This document shows, piece by piece, positions 1-7,718 of a stretch of DNA of 13,423 bases. The DNA lies in assembly GCA_023405705.1 (NCBI GenBank), contig JAEXXR010000680.1, positions 1 to 13,423 of the forward strand, read 5' to 3'. The stretch is from Actinomycetes bacterium. GTDB taxonomy: Bacteria; Actinomycetota; Thermoleophilia; Solirubrobacterales; Solirubrobacteraceae. The first letter of the stretch is position 1. Each line of letters opens with the position of its first letter. A program made the position numbers and the translations under genes. A model generated the notes under the pieces. It worked only from the letters and a program-made list of their open reading frames with translations. It searched no databases and was not told the DNA's origin.

Positions 1-32
1 GCCGCGAGAAGGGCGGCGCGACGGCGGGCCGC

Positions 33-485
33 CTACGCGACCGCCAGCTCCAGCTCGCGCAGCTCCGGCTCGGGCTCCTGCACGGCCGCCGCGCGGAACG
101 ACTCGCGGCGGGCGTGCTCCTCGTCGACCAGCAGCTTTATCGCGTGGAACTCGCCGGTCGGCAGCTCGTGGACGACCGCCAGCGGGCGCGGCTCGACGGC
201 CGGCGCGGCCGCGGCGACGTCGGCCGGCTGCCGGTAGCGGACGACGCAGGCGAGCGCGATCGCGGCGAAGGTGCCGGCGATCACGTTGCCGATGCCGAGC
301 ATCACCGCGCCGAGCCCGGCGAGGTTGACGTAGCCCGTCATGACGTTGACGGCGATGCCGATCAGCCAGCCGGTCGGGGACTGGCCGTTGGACGATTGCG
401 ACCGCACCATCGTGCGGATGTGGGGCAGGGTGCCGGCGAAGCCGAGCACGATCGCGAAGGAGGAGGCGATGGAGATGAGCGACAT
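33..485 (-). CDS. PQ-loop / SemiSWEET-like small membrane protein with acidic cytoplasmic tail
   Basis: A 150-residue protein with three likely membrane helices (about 4-24, 37-57 and 60-83) and a charged tail (84-150) rich in Glu, Ala and Pro. The stretch LPHIRTMVRSQSSNGQSPTGW (residues 20-40) resembles the LPQ...S.G.S core of PQ-loop repeats, and GNVIAG (66-71) fits the third helix. Three-helix PQ-loop proteins of this size (SemiSWEETs) dimerise and carry sugars or other small solutes. The substrate cannot be read here, and the long tail is not typical of the family. The frame stays open to an ATG at 572, but the extra 29 residues look non-hydrophobic and unlike the family, so I prefer the ATG at 485. 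Neither start has a clear Shine-Dalgarno sequence. A promoter with CRP-like sites lies about 200 bp upstream. The family call is moderately secure; the transport role is inference. Confidence 0.7.
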   Translation of the reverse strand: MSLISIASSFAIVLGFAGTLPHIRTMVRSQSSNGQSPTGWLIGIAVNVMTGYVNLAGLGAVMLGIGNVIAGTFAAIALACVVRYRQPADVAAAAPAVEPRPLAVVHELPTGEFHAIKLLVDEEHARRESFRAAAVQEPEPELRELELAVA

Positions 486-697
486 GGCGATCTGAGGGGC
501 TCGTGGGGTGTTCAGGGCAGCACGAGACCCAGCAGCAGCGCGGCCCCATGCGAAGGAGATCGGGCGGCCCATCTAGACGGCGGCGGTCGCAACAGCCGTC
601 AGGGACTTACGTGGATCTCGCGGAGGCGCTTCCCGCGAGACGACCGAGAGGGGAGGCGAGCCGGCGCGCCCTGGCCGGGCGTCCGCGCTCTCTTTGC

Positions 698-725
698 ATT
701 ATTGGCAGCTTCCCCGCCGGATCAA
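698..725 (-). promoter_or_regulatory. Candidate sigma70-type promoter for the PQ-loop gene
   Basis: Read on the minus strand, a -35-like TTGATC (725-720) is followed after 16 bp by a -10-like AATAAT (703-698), five of six bases of TATAAT. This AT-rich patch stands out in a very GC-rich region. The predicted transcript start is near 691, which gives a leader of about 206 nt to the ATG at 485, or about 119 nt to the ATG at 572. The leader would contain an 8-bp hairpin (616-623 with 633-640) and a 6-bp one (576-581 with 595-600). Seen by eye only; activity is inferred. Confidence 0.45.
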
Positions 726-731
726 GGGGTC

Positions 732-747
732 TGTGACCTCACTCACA
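732..747. promoter_or_regulatory. CRP/FNR-family operator, perfect TGTGA-N6-TCACA
   Basis: The sequence is TGTGA, six bases, then TCACA, the full symmetric core bound by cAMP receptor proteins, including the actinobacterial Crp/Rv3676 group. It lies just upstream of the -35-like element of the minus-strand promoter at 698-725, with its centre about 48 bp from the predicted start. That the site is bound is inference. Confidence 0.5.
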
Positions 748-770
748 TTGACGGCCCTCGAAATGGGGAA

Positions 771-786
771 TGTGAGCGCTCTCTCA
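771..786. promoter_or_regulatory. Second CRP-like operator, TGTGA-N6-TCTCA
   Basis: This site has one mismatch to the CRP core in the right half. Its left half is preceded by AA, giving AATGTGA as in strong CRP sites. Its centre is 39 bp from that of the site at 732-747. The right half of the first site and the left half of this one also form an 8-bp inverted repeat (742-749 with 769-776). Confidence 0.35.
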
Positions 787-889
787 GGCGATCTCAACAT
801 GTTCTCCACAGAGCGCGGCGGCGTCGCTGCCCGCGCTGGTGGAGACAACGCCGCCGGGCGGCGCTGTCGCGGCCGCGCGGTGGGTGGAG

Positions 890-917
890 CGGCCGGCGCG
901 AGCCGTCGCGCCGGCCG
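890..917 (-). terminator. 12-bp GC hairpin after the phosphatase gene
   Basis: Perfect arms 890-901 and 906-917 enclose a 4-base loop, starting 17 bp beyond the phosphatase stop codon. No U-tract follows on the minus strand, as is common for terminator-like hairpins in high-GC actinobacteria. It could also be an mRNA-stabilising 3' structure. Confidence 0.55.
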
Positions 918-933
918 GTGCAGCCAGGTGGGC

Positions 934-1608
934 CTACGGCAGCCCGTACATCGTGTTCGGCAGCTTGAACGTCCGCTGCGCGAAGCCGCCGGCGAGGTCG
1001 CTGCGCTGGTCGCCGATGCTGAGCACGACTCTGCGCCCGCCGCGCTGGAGCGCCTTGCGCGCGCTCGACTTGAACGGGACGACCGACTCGCGTCTGTCGG
1101 CGTCGGGCCGCAGGCGCAGGTCGTATCTGCCGCGGAAGCCGGCTCTCGTCAGCTGGTCGACGGTCACTCTGCGCACCAGCTCCGGCCGGCCGGTCACGAA
1201 GGCGATCGTGACCCTTCTCGACTGCGCCCAGCGGTAGAGCTTGAGCGTTCCGGCGATCGGCGTGTGCGGCCCGGTCACGACGCAGAGGCTGCGGCGCGAG
1301 TCGGTGAAGTCGCCGGCCTTCATGCAGTCGTAGGTCAGCAGCGCGGTGTCGTCGATGTCGAAGACGGCGACCAGCTTGCGCGGGTCTCTCGCTCTTCTGA
1401 CGGCGCCTCTCAGGTACTTCAGCGCGCGGGCGGTGACGCGGTCGGCGTCTCTCTTCCAGGCGCCCGACTCGTAGTAGCGCTCGATCTGCGCGATCTGCTC
1501 CGGCGTCGGGTCGGGCGGGGCGTCTGCGGCGGTGGCTGCGGCGGGCGCGACGGCCAGCCCGAGGGCCAGCGCCGCGCCGGCGGCAAGCGTCCGTGCGGTG
1601 CATGTCAT
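934..1608 (-). CDS. Secreted HAD-family acid phosphatase (class B / plant-type)
   Basis: A 224-residue protein of the HAD hydrolase fold, close to the acid phosphatase B group. Such enzymes remove phosphate from small organic esters outside the cytoplasm. Residues 1-28 form a signal peptide (hydrophobic stretch about 7-22, then AAATAADA), so export is likely. Motif I is DIDDT (84-88: nucleophile D84, acid D86), motif II VTGR (138-141, T139), motif III probably K180 or K185, and motif IV GDQRSD (199-204). All four catalytic motifs are present and the length fits the family. The ATG at 1608 has no Shine-Dalgarno sequence; a GATAAT box ends 8 bases before it, which suggests a leaderless mRNA. 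The gene is divergent from cysK with 27 bp between the start codons. AGA encodes 11 of its 31 arginines, unusual for such GC-rich DNA. The substrate is unknown and no link to cysteine synthesis is evident. Confidence 0.85.
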   Translation of the reverse strand: MTCTARTLAAGAALALGLAVAPAAATAADAPPDPTPEQIAQIERYYESGAWKRDADRVTARALKYLRGAVRRARDPRKLVAVFDIDDTALLTYDCMKAGDFTDSRRSLCVVTGPHTPIAGTLKLYRWAQSRRVTIAFVTGRPELVRRVTVDQLTRAGFRGRYDLRLRPDADRRESVVPFKSSARKALQRGGRRVVLSIGDQRSDLAGGFAQRTFKLPNTMYGLP

Positions 1609-1616
1609 CGCAGACC

Positions 1617-1624
1617 ATTATCGT
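1617..1624. promoter_or_regulatory. Overlapping divergent -10 boxes of phosphatase gene and cysK
   Basis: Within the 27-bp gap, TATCGT (1619-1624, plus) lies 11 bases before the cysK ATG and GATAAT (1622-1617, minus) lies 8 bases before the phosphatase ATG. The two boxes share four base pairs, so polymerase probably cannot occupy both at once. Neither has a convincing -35 element, and each predicts a leader of about 0-5 nt. Confidence 0.5.
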
Positions 1625-1635
1625 TCCACGCGTCA

Positions 1636-2565
<930 letters not shown>

Positions 2566-2593
2566 CGCGGCGCCCGCGGCGGAGCGCGCCGCG
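2566..2593 (+). terminator. Hairpin directly after the cysK stop
   Basis: Perfect 8-bp arms CGCGGCGC (2566-2573) and GCGCCGCG (2586-2593) flank a 12-base loop and begin at the first base after the stop codon. No U-tract follows. Together with the separate -10 box for cysE it suggests that cysE has at least partly independent transcription. Confidence 0.4.
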
Positions 2594-2632
2594 ACCGGGC
2601 GATCGTCCCGCCTCGCGCCGCTGCCGCTCCTC

Positions 2633-2638
2633 TACGCT
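2633..2638 (+). promoter_or_regulatory. -10 box TACGCT of cysE
   Basis: TACGCT ends 6 bases before the ATG at 2645, so transcription should begin at or next to the A of that ATG. This is why I choose 2645 over the in-frame GTG at 2639, which would lie upstream of the transcript. Confidence 0.45.
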
Positions 2639-2644
2639 GTGCGG

Positions 2645-3391
2645 ATGGTCGGTTTCCGCACGCTGAAGCGCGTCGCCGGTGAGATCCGGCGCGACGTCCG
2701 CGCCGCGCAGGAGCGCGATCCGGCCGCGCGCGGAGTCGGCCCGTTCGAGGTCTTCGCGATCTGGCCCGGGGTCCACGCGATCCTCGCCCACCGCGTCGCG
2801 CACGCGCTCTACGAGGCGCATGTGCCGGTGCTGCCGCGGATCATCGCCGGCTTCACCCGCGCCGTCACCGGGGTCGAGATCCACCCGGCGGCGCAGATCG
2901 GCTCCGGCTTCTTCGTCGACCACGGGATGGGCGTCGTGATCGGCGAGACGGCGGTGATCGGCGACGACGTGACGCTCTACCAGGGCGTCACGCTCGGCGG
3001 CACCGGCTTCGCGACCGGCAAGCGCCACCCGACCGTCGAGGACAACGTCACGATCGGCTCCGGCGCGAAGCTGCTCGGCCCGATCACGATCGGCCACGGC
3101 TCGAAGATCGGCGCCAACACCGTCGTCATCCACGACGTGCCGCCGCACTCGACGGTGGTCGGCAACCCCGGCCACCCGGTGCGGATCGACGGCCGCCGGC
3201 CCGAGGGCCCCGACGCCGACTGGGTCCACCTGCCCGACCCGGTCGCCGACGCGATAAAGGGCCTCGCCAGCCGCATCGGCGCGCTCGAGCGGGCGCTCGC
3301 GGAGCGCGGCGGCGACCCGTCGGAGATCGGCCCGGAGCCGGAGCTGCCGCAGGTGCGGCCGGCGCGCGGGCCGAACCCGGCCGGCGGCTGA
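2645..3391 (+). CDS. cysE: Serine O-acetyltransferase
   Basis: A 248-residue acyltransferase making O-acetyl-L-serine from L-serine and acetyl-CoA, the substrate for the neighbouring CysK. A short helical N-terminal part (about 1-70) leads into a left-handed beta-helix of hexapeptide repeats (about 75-175). It shows GVEIHPAA (76-83), FVDHGMG (90-96, with the family's catalytic Asp-His pair at 92-93), VIGETAVIGDD (98-108), YQGVTLGGTG (112-121) and VVGNP (171-175). The N-terminal domain is shorter than in the enterobacterial enzyme, as in many actinobacteria and firmicutes. Residues 200-248 form a predicted helix and a Pro-rich tail ending in Gly-Gly rather than the terminal Ile that lets many SATs dock in the CysK active site. 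There is no Shine-Dalgarno sequence. A strong hairpin pair follows. Confidence 0.93.
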   Translation: MVGFRTLKRVAGEIRRDVRAAQERDPAARGVGPFEVFAIWPGVHAILAHRVAHALYEAHVPVLPRIIAGFTRAVTGVEIHPAAQIGSGFFVDHGMGVVIGETAVIGDDVTLYQGVTLGGTGFATGKRHPTVEDNVTIGSGAKLLGPITIGHGSKIGANTVVIHDVPPHSTVVGNPGHPVRIDGRRPEGPDADWVHLPDPVADAIKGLASRIGALERALAERGGDPSEIGPEPELPQVRPARGPNPAGG

Positions 3392-3454
3392 CGAAACCTG
3401 GGGCCTGCGGCCTTGGTTTCGTCCGGAAGAACTCGCCCGGAGGCTCGTTCTTCC
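3390..3454. terminator. Tandem hairpins between convergent cysE and glycosyltransferase genes
   Basis: Two perfect inverted repeats stand side by side. GACGAAACC (3390-3398) pairs with GGTTTCGTC (3415-3423), and the stem can partly continue through the GGCC segments inside. GGAAGAAC (3425-3432) pairs with GTTCTTCC (3447-3454). The first repeat starts inside the cysE stop codon. The second ends 9 bp from the stop of the minus-strand gene. The outer parts of the arms are AT-richer than the surroundings, so each strand gets a short A- or T-rich run. This is most likely a bidirectional terminator serving both genes. Confidence 0.7.
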
Positions 3455-3463
3455 ACCCTCTGT

Positions 3464-4222
3464 CTAGCGTCTTGACGCCGCCACCCGCGCGAGCGCGGCC
3501 GGCGCGCTGCGGCGCAGCTGCGGGACCCGCCACGCCGCCTCAACGGCGATCCGCGACGACATCTTGCTGGTGCCGACGGTGCGGTCTCTGAAGACGATCG
3601 GCACCTCGGCGACGCGGAAGCCGGCGAGCACCGCGCGGTAGGTGATCTCGATCTGGAAGACGTAGCCCTGCGAGCGGACGCTGTCGAGCTCGATCGCCTC
3701 CAGCACCTCGCGCCGCAGCACCTTGAAGCCGCCGGTCAGGTCGTGCTGGGGGAGGCCGAGCACGAGCCGCGCGTAGATGCAGCCGCCGCGGCTGATCAGC
3801 CGCCGCAGCGGCCCCCAGTCGGTCACGCCGCCGCCGCGCACGTAGCGCGAGCCGAGCACGACGTCGGCCTCCTGCGCCGCCCTCAGCAGGTCGGGCAGGT
3901 GCAGCGGGTCGTGCGACAGGTCGGCGTCCATCTCGCAGACGAGGTCGGCGCCGCCAGCGAGCGCGTGCGCGAAGCCGGCGAGGTAGGCGCGGCCGAGGCC
4001 GCCCTTGCCGGGCCGCCGCAGCACCTCGACGACGCCGCCCAGCTCGGCGCCGACGCGCTCGGCGATCGCGGCGGTGCCGTCGGGCGAGTTGTCGTCGACG
4101 ACCAGGATCCGGTGGCGTCCAGGCGCGGCGAGCGACAGCGCCTGCGCGGCCTCGCGCAGCGTGCGCTCGATGGGGCCGGCCTCGTTGTAGGTCGGCACGA
4201 TGACCCAGACGGCAGGTTCCAT
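3464..4222 (-). CDS. Family 2 glycosyltransferase, polyprenol-phosphate mannose synthase-like (Ppm1/DPM1 type)
   Basis: A 252-residue GT-A enzyme resembling polyprenol/dolichol-phosphate mannosyltransferases, which move a sugar from a nucleotide donor to a lipid phosphate at the cytoplasmic membrane. VPTYNE (9-14) opens the nucleotide-binding fold. DDNSPDGT (43-50) is the family signature, DADLSHDP (99-106) carries the metal-binding DXD, GSRY (124-127) follows, and DLTGGFKVLRREVLEAI (161-177) is the acceptor-side motif typical of the group. No membrane helices are seen, so this is the soluble catalytic domain without the GtrA- or Lnt-like fusion found in some actinobacteria. Sugar and lipid are not determined by the sequence. 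The ATG at 4222 follows TACTGT with a 10-base gap and no Shine-Dalgarno sequence. It is divergent from the deacetylase gene (78 bp apart), and both may act on envelope glycans. Confidence 0.85.
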   Translation of the reverse strand: MEPAVWVIVPTYNEAGPIERTLREAAQALSLAAPGRHRILVVDDNSPDGTAAIAERVGAELGGVVEVLRRPGKGGLGRAYLAGFAHALAGGADLVCEMDADLSHDPLHLPDLLRAAQEADVVLGSRYVRGGGVTDWGPLRRLISRGGCIYARLVLGLPQHDLTGGFKVLRREVLEAIELDSVRSQGYVFQIEITYRAVLAGFRVAEVPIVFRDRTVGTSKMSSRIAVEAAWRVPQLRRSAPAALARVAASRR

Positions 4223-4232
4223 GCGGCGGCGA

Positions 4233-4238
4233 ACAGTA
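4233..4238 (-). promoter_or_regulatory. -10 box TACTGT of the glycosyltransferase gene
   Basis: Read on the minus strand, TACTGT (4238-4233) ends 10 bases before the ATG at 4222. The predicted leader is about 4 nt. No -35 consensus is visible. Confidence 0.4.
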
Positions 4239-4300
4239 GCGGGCGCCTGCGGCGCGAGATCGCGCGCGTCCGTGCGATTCGCCATCCTCTGGAGGCAGGG

Positions 4301-5254
4301 ATGAACCTCGACGAGCTGCTGAAGGTGATCCGAGGGCCGGCCCGGCCGACCCCGAGAGAGCTGCGCTACCGGCGCCGCCGCGCCGGCCTGCTCGGCGCCG
4401 TCGCCTTCCTCGCCCTGCTGCTCGGGATCGTCGTCGGCGCCGGCAGCGGCGGCGCGGGCACGCCTGCGCAGGCGAACGCGACCGAGGTCGGCTGGTTCGG
4501 CCACCTCGGGAAGCTCGCCGGCGCGGGCGAGGGCTCCTTCTCGCTGGAGCAGCGCGCGCGGGAGAGCGGGGCCGTCGACGACGTGCTGGCGAGAATGCCG
4601 CTCGTGCGGCTCGGCGGCAGACAGACGAGAGAGATCGCGCTGACCTTCGACGACGGCCCGGGCGTCGACACCGACGAGCTGCTGAACGTGCTCGAGCGCC
4701 TCGACACGCCGGCGACCTTCTTCATGCTCGGCAAGAACATCCCCGAGTTCCCGCAGACGGTCCAGCGGCTGATCGACAGCGGCGTGCCGATCGACGACCA
4801 CTCGGTCGACCACCCGAACCTGTCGGAGCTGTCGGAGGCCGACCAGCGCGCCCAGATCGCCGGCGCCGCGCAGACGATCGAGGACGCCGGCGCCGCCTAC
4901 CCGCGCCTCTTCCGCCCGCCCTATGGCGCATACAACGACGTCACCCATTCGGTCCTGAGAAGACTGAGAATGCTGTCGGTGCTGTGGTCGGTCGACAGCC
5001 AGGACTACACGAAGCCGGGCGTCGACCAGATCGTCCAGAACGTCGTCTCCAACATCCACCCGGGCGCGATCATCCTGATGCACGACGGCGGAGGCGACCG
5101 CACGCAGACGATCGCCGCGGTCGAGCGGATCGTCCCCGAGCTGCGCAGACAGGGCTACAGATTCGTGACCGTCCCGCGGTTGCTGCTCGACAACCCGCCG
5201 GACCCCGCCCAGCAGGGCCTGCCGGCCGGCTTCAACAGCGCCGGCGCCGGCTGA
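4301..5254 (+). CDS. Membrane-anchored polysaccharide deacetylase (NodB domain)
   Basis: A 317-residue carbohydrate esterase 4 protein. An Arg-rich start precedes one membrane helix (about 29-47), which probably leaves the catalytic domain outside the cell. The NodB domain covers about 110-295: TFDDGP (115-120, catalytic base D117 and metal ligand D118), HSVDH (167-171, two metal-binding His), RPPYG (205-209), SVDSQD (230-235) and LMHDG (259-263, catalytic H261). All five motifs are intact. Family members deacetylate peptidoglycan, chitin-type oligomers or other acetylated glycans; which one is unknown. GGAGG at 4291-4295 is 5 bases before the ATG, so translation appears Shine-Dalgarno-led, although CATCCT (4283-4288) could instead drive a near-leaderless transcript. 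The frame is open upstream but overlaps the divergent glycosyltransferase gene. AGA encodes 9 of 28 arginines. A weak hairpin (5261-5265 with 5274-5278) follows the stop. Confidence 0.88.
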   Translation: MNLDELLKVIRGPARPTPRELRYRRRRAGLLGAVAFLALLLGIVVGAGSGGAGTPAQANATEVGWFGHLGKLAGAGEGSFSLEQRARESGAVDDVLARMPLVRLGGRQTREIALTFDDGPGVDTDELLNVLERLDTPATFFMLGKNIPEFPQTVQRLIDSGVPIDDHSVDHPNLSELSEADQRAQIAGAAQTIEDAGAAYPRLFRPPYGAYNDVTHSVLRRLRMLSVLWSVDSQDYTKPGVDQIVQNVVSNIHPGAIILMHDGGGDRTQTIAAVERIVPELRRQGYRFVTVPRLLLDNPPDPAQQGLPAGFNSAGAG

Positions 5255-5345
5255 GCGGCGGGCGGTCCCGGGGCCGCCGAGGTCGTGCGGGCGGGTGGGC
5301 GTCATCTGAGGCGCGGCCGGGCGCCGAGCCGTCGCGGGTCGCCTC

Positions 5346-5351
5346 TATCCT
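5346..5351 (+). promoter_or_regulatory. -10 box TATCCT of pcrA
   Basis: TATCCT ends 7 bases before the ATG at 5359, placing the predicted transcript start at the start codon itself. An out-of-frame ATG at 5355 would lie just upstream of the transcript. No Shine-Dalgarno sequence is present. Confidence 0.45.
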
Positions 5352-5358
5352 CGGATGG

Positions 5359-7637
5359 ATGCCCGCCCACGCCTCCGCCAACGACCTCGACGCCCTTCTC
5401 GCCGGTCTCAACGAGCCCCAGCGGGAGGCGGTCGTCCACGGCGAGGGCCCGCTGCTGATCCTGGCGGGCGCCGGCTCGGGCAAGACGCGCGTGCTGACCC
5501 ACCGGATCGCCTACCTGCTCGGCACCGGGCAGGCGCGGCCGGACGAGATCCTCGCGATCACCTTCACGAACAAGGCGGCGCAGGAGATGCGCGAGCGCGT
5601 CGAGCTGCTCGTCGGCCGCCGCACCCGCGCGATGTGGGTGATGACCTTCCACGCCGCCTGCGCGCGGATCATGCGCGCCGACGCGCACCGGCTCGGCTAC
5701 ACGCGCCAGTTCACGATCTACGACCAAGCCGACGCCCGCCGCCTCGTCAAGCGCGCGATCGACGAGCTCGACGTCGACCCCAAGCGCTTCACGCCGGGCG
5801 CGATCCACCACGAGATCTCGGACGCGAAGAACAAGCTGCGCGACGCCGAGACCTACGCGCAGATGGTCGGCTCCTTCTTCGAGCAGACGGTCGCCGACGT
5901 CTACAAGATCTACGAGACCGAGCTCCACCGCATGAACGCGATGGACTTCGACGACCTGCTCGTCCGCACCGTCAACGTGCTGGAGCTGTTCCCGGAGGTC
6001 AGACGCCGCTACGCGGAGGCCTTCCGCCACGTGATGGTCGACGAGTACAGGACACCAACCACGTCCAGTACCGCCTGCTGCAGCTGCTGACCGGCGGCGG
6101 CGCCGACGGCCGCCTCGCCGACTACGGCCACCGCAACCTCGTCGTCGTCGGCGACGACTCGCAGTCGATCTACGGCTTCCGCGGCGCCGACATCCGCAAC
6201 ATCCTCGACTTCGAGGACAGCTATCCCGACGCGACCGTCGTGAAGCTGGAGCAGAACTACCGCTCGACGCAGACCGTGCTCGACGCCGCCAACGCCGTGA
6301 TCCGCAACAACCGCGGCCAGCGCGAGAAGGAGCTGTGGACCGAGCTGGGGATCGGCGACCCGATCAAGGTCCGCGAGCTGGAGGACGAGCATGCCGAGGC
6401 GCGCTACGTCGCCGGCGAGATCGAGCGCCTCGTCGACGAGGGCGTCTCGCGCAGCGAGCTGGCCGTCTTCTACCGCACCAACGCGCAGTCGCGCGTGCTG
6501 GAGGACACGCTCGTGCGGGCGCAGATCGGCTACCAGGTGATCGGCGGCACGAAGTTCTACGAGCGCGCCGAGATCAAGGACGCGGTCGCCTACCTGACGA
6601 TGCTCGTCAACCCGCAGGACGTCGTCTCCTTCACGCGGATCGCCAACTCGCCGCGGCGTGGCATCGGCCAGACGTCGCTGTCGCGGGTCATATCGTGGGC
6701 CAACACGGCCGGCATCACGATCTGGGAGGCGGCGCTCGACCCCGACGCCGTCCCCGGCCTCGGCACCGCCGCCAGAAAGGCCTTCCACCGCTTCATGGGC
6801 GCGATGAGGATCCTCGGCGAGCGCGCGGCGGCGAACCCGCCGGTCGCGGAGCTGCTGAGAGAGGTGCTGGCGGAATCCGGCTACCTGGACGCGCTGGAGG
6901 CGGAGCGGACGATCGAGGCGCAGGGCCGGATCGAGAACCTCGAGGAGCTCGTCAACGTCGCGGCCGAGTACGACCTGACCGCGGAGAACACCGACGAGGG
7001 CCCATCGCTCGCGGGCTTCCTGCAGCAGATCGCGCTCGTCGCCGACGCCGACGGCCGCAGAGACGACGAGGGCCTCGTCACGCTGATGACGCTCCACAAC
7101 GCGAAGGGCCTCGAGTACCCGATCGTCTTCATGATCGGGATGGAGGAGGGCGTCTTCCCGCACCAGCGCGCGATCGAGGAGGGCGGCCTGGAGGAGGAGC
7201 GCCGGCTCGCCTACGTCGGCATCACGCGCGCCCAGCGCGACCTCTACATGACCTACGCGCGCACCCGCGCGGTCTTCGGCTCACGCTCCTACGGCGCCCG
7301 CAGCCGCTTCGTCGACGAGGTCCCGGCGGGGCTGACCGACCGCAGCGAGCAGCAGGCCCACGGCGTCGGCTCGGTCCGTGCCCGCGCGACCTCGTGGGGG
7401 GCGCCGGCGCCGAACCTGTCGCCGCTGGGCTCCGGCCCGATCCCCGGCGGGGGGTGGGGAAGCGGGAACGCCGGCGGAGGCAGCGAGCTGCGGCTCGGCG
7501 ACGACGTCTTCCACGCGGCCTTCGGCGACGGCGTCGTGACCGGCGTCGAGGCCGGCGGCATCGTCGTGATCCGCTTCAGCAGAGACGGCTCCGAGCGCAA
7601 GCTCGTCGCCGACCTCGCCCCGATCGAGAAGCGGTAG
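5359..7637 (+). pseudogene. pcrA: ATP-dependent DNA helicase PcrA/UvrD, interrupted by a one-base deletion in motif II
   Basis: A superfamily 1A 3'-5' helicase gene (nucleotide excision repair, replication restart, RNA polymerase backtracking) split between two frames. The first frame (5359-6048, 230 codons) holds the Q motif LNEPQREAV (17-25), Walker A AGAGSGKT (36-43), motif Ia TFTNKAA (68-74) and the start of motif II, VDEY. The next bases, AGGACACCAAC, become the expected QDTN only if one C is added after 6048 (TAC-CAG-GAC-ACC-AAC). The second frame then runs to the stop at 7637 with motif III GDDSQSIYGFRGA (from 265 in the repaired protein), LEQNYRST (IV), TLHNAKGLEYP (V, from about 578), RRLAYVGITRA (VI, about 615) and a C-terminal Tudor-like domain (about 708-759, LRLGDDVFHAAFGDGVV...). 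The repaired protein is 759 residues, normal for PcrA. As written it stops after 243 residues. A sequencing error or a recent mutation is more likely than an old pseudogene. Confidence 0.9.
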
Positions 7638-7643
7638 CCGGCT

Positions 7644-7679
7644 TGCCCTCGCCGTCGCCCGGAGGCGCGGCGAGCGGCA
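7644..7679 (+). terminator. Hairpin after pcrA
   Basis: TGCCCTCGCCG (7644-7654) pairs with CGGCGAG (7668-7674) and, past a single bulged C, with GGCA (7676-7679): 11 bp around a 13-base loop. It lies 6 bp after the pcrA stop and ahead of the folD -10 box. No U-tract follows. Confidence 0.5.
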
Positions 7680-7702
7680 GGCGCCTCGACAGCCGCGCCC
7701 GA

Positions 7703-7708
7703 TAGCAT
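7703..7708 (+). promoter_or_regulatory. -10 box TAGCAT of folD
   Basis: TAGCAT ends 10 bases before the folD ATG. No Shine-Dalgarno sequence lies between, and the predicted leader is about 4 nt. Confidence 0.45.
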
Positions 7709-7718
7709 CGGCCGCCGC

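Larger units (their letters stand above)
486..933. other. 448-bp gene-free gap between PQ-loop gene and phosphatase gene
   Basis: No frame here reads as a convincing protein; open frames on both strands give only Arg/Gly/Ala-rich translations. The gap holds the minus-strand promoter (698-725), the two CRP-like sites (732-747 and 771-786), leader hairpins at 576-600 and 616-640, and the hairpin after the phosphatase gene (890-917). It appears to be the regulatory region for the PQ-loop gene plus the 3' end of the phosphatase transcript. A small regulatory RNA cannot be excluded. Confidence 0.6.

Noticed and set aside
571..577. ATCTAGA near 574 as a plus-strand -10 box
   Set aside because: It continues TAGACG, lacking the final T, and no plus-strand gene follows within reach.
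742..776. CTCACATT...AATGTGAG inverted repeat as a transcription terminator
   Set aside because: The 19-base spacer and lack of an adjacent gene end make this unlikely. The arms are better explained as neighbouring halves of two CRP-like sites.
694..1635. In-frame extension of cysK by 314 codons upstream
   Set aside because: It overlaps the phosphatase gene on the other strand, is Arg/Gly/Ala-rich without domains, and CysK starts naturally at 1636.
4223..5305. Upstream extension of the glycosyltransferase frame on the minus strand
   Set aside because: It runs antisense through the whole deacetylase gene, whose five catalytic motifs are intact; the family N-terminus begins at the ATG at 4222.
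6040..6060. Programmed -1 frameshifting in pcrA
   Set aside because: A -1 slip at GAG-TAC-AGG would restore the frame, but there is no heptameric slippery sequence of the X-XXY-YYZ kind, and PcrA homologues are not known to need recoding.
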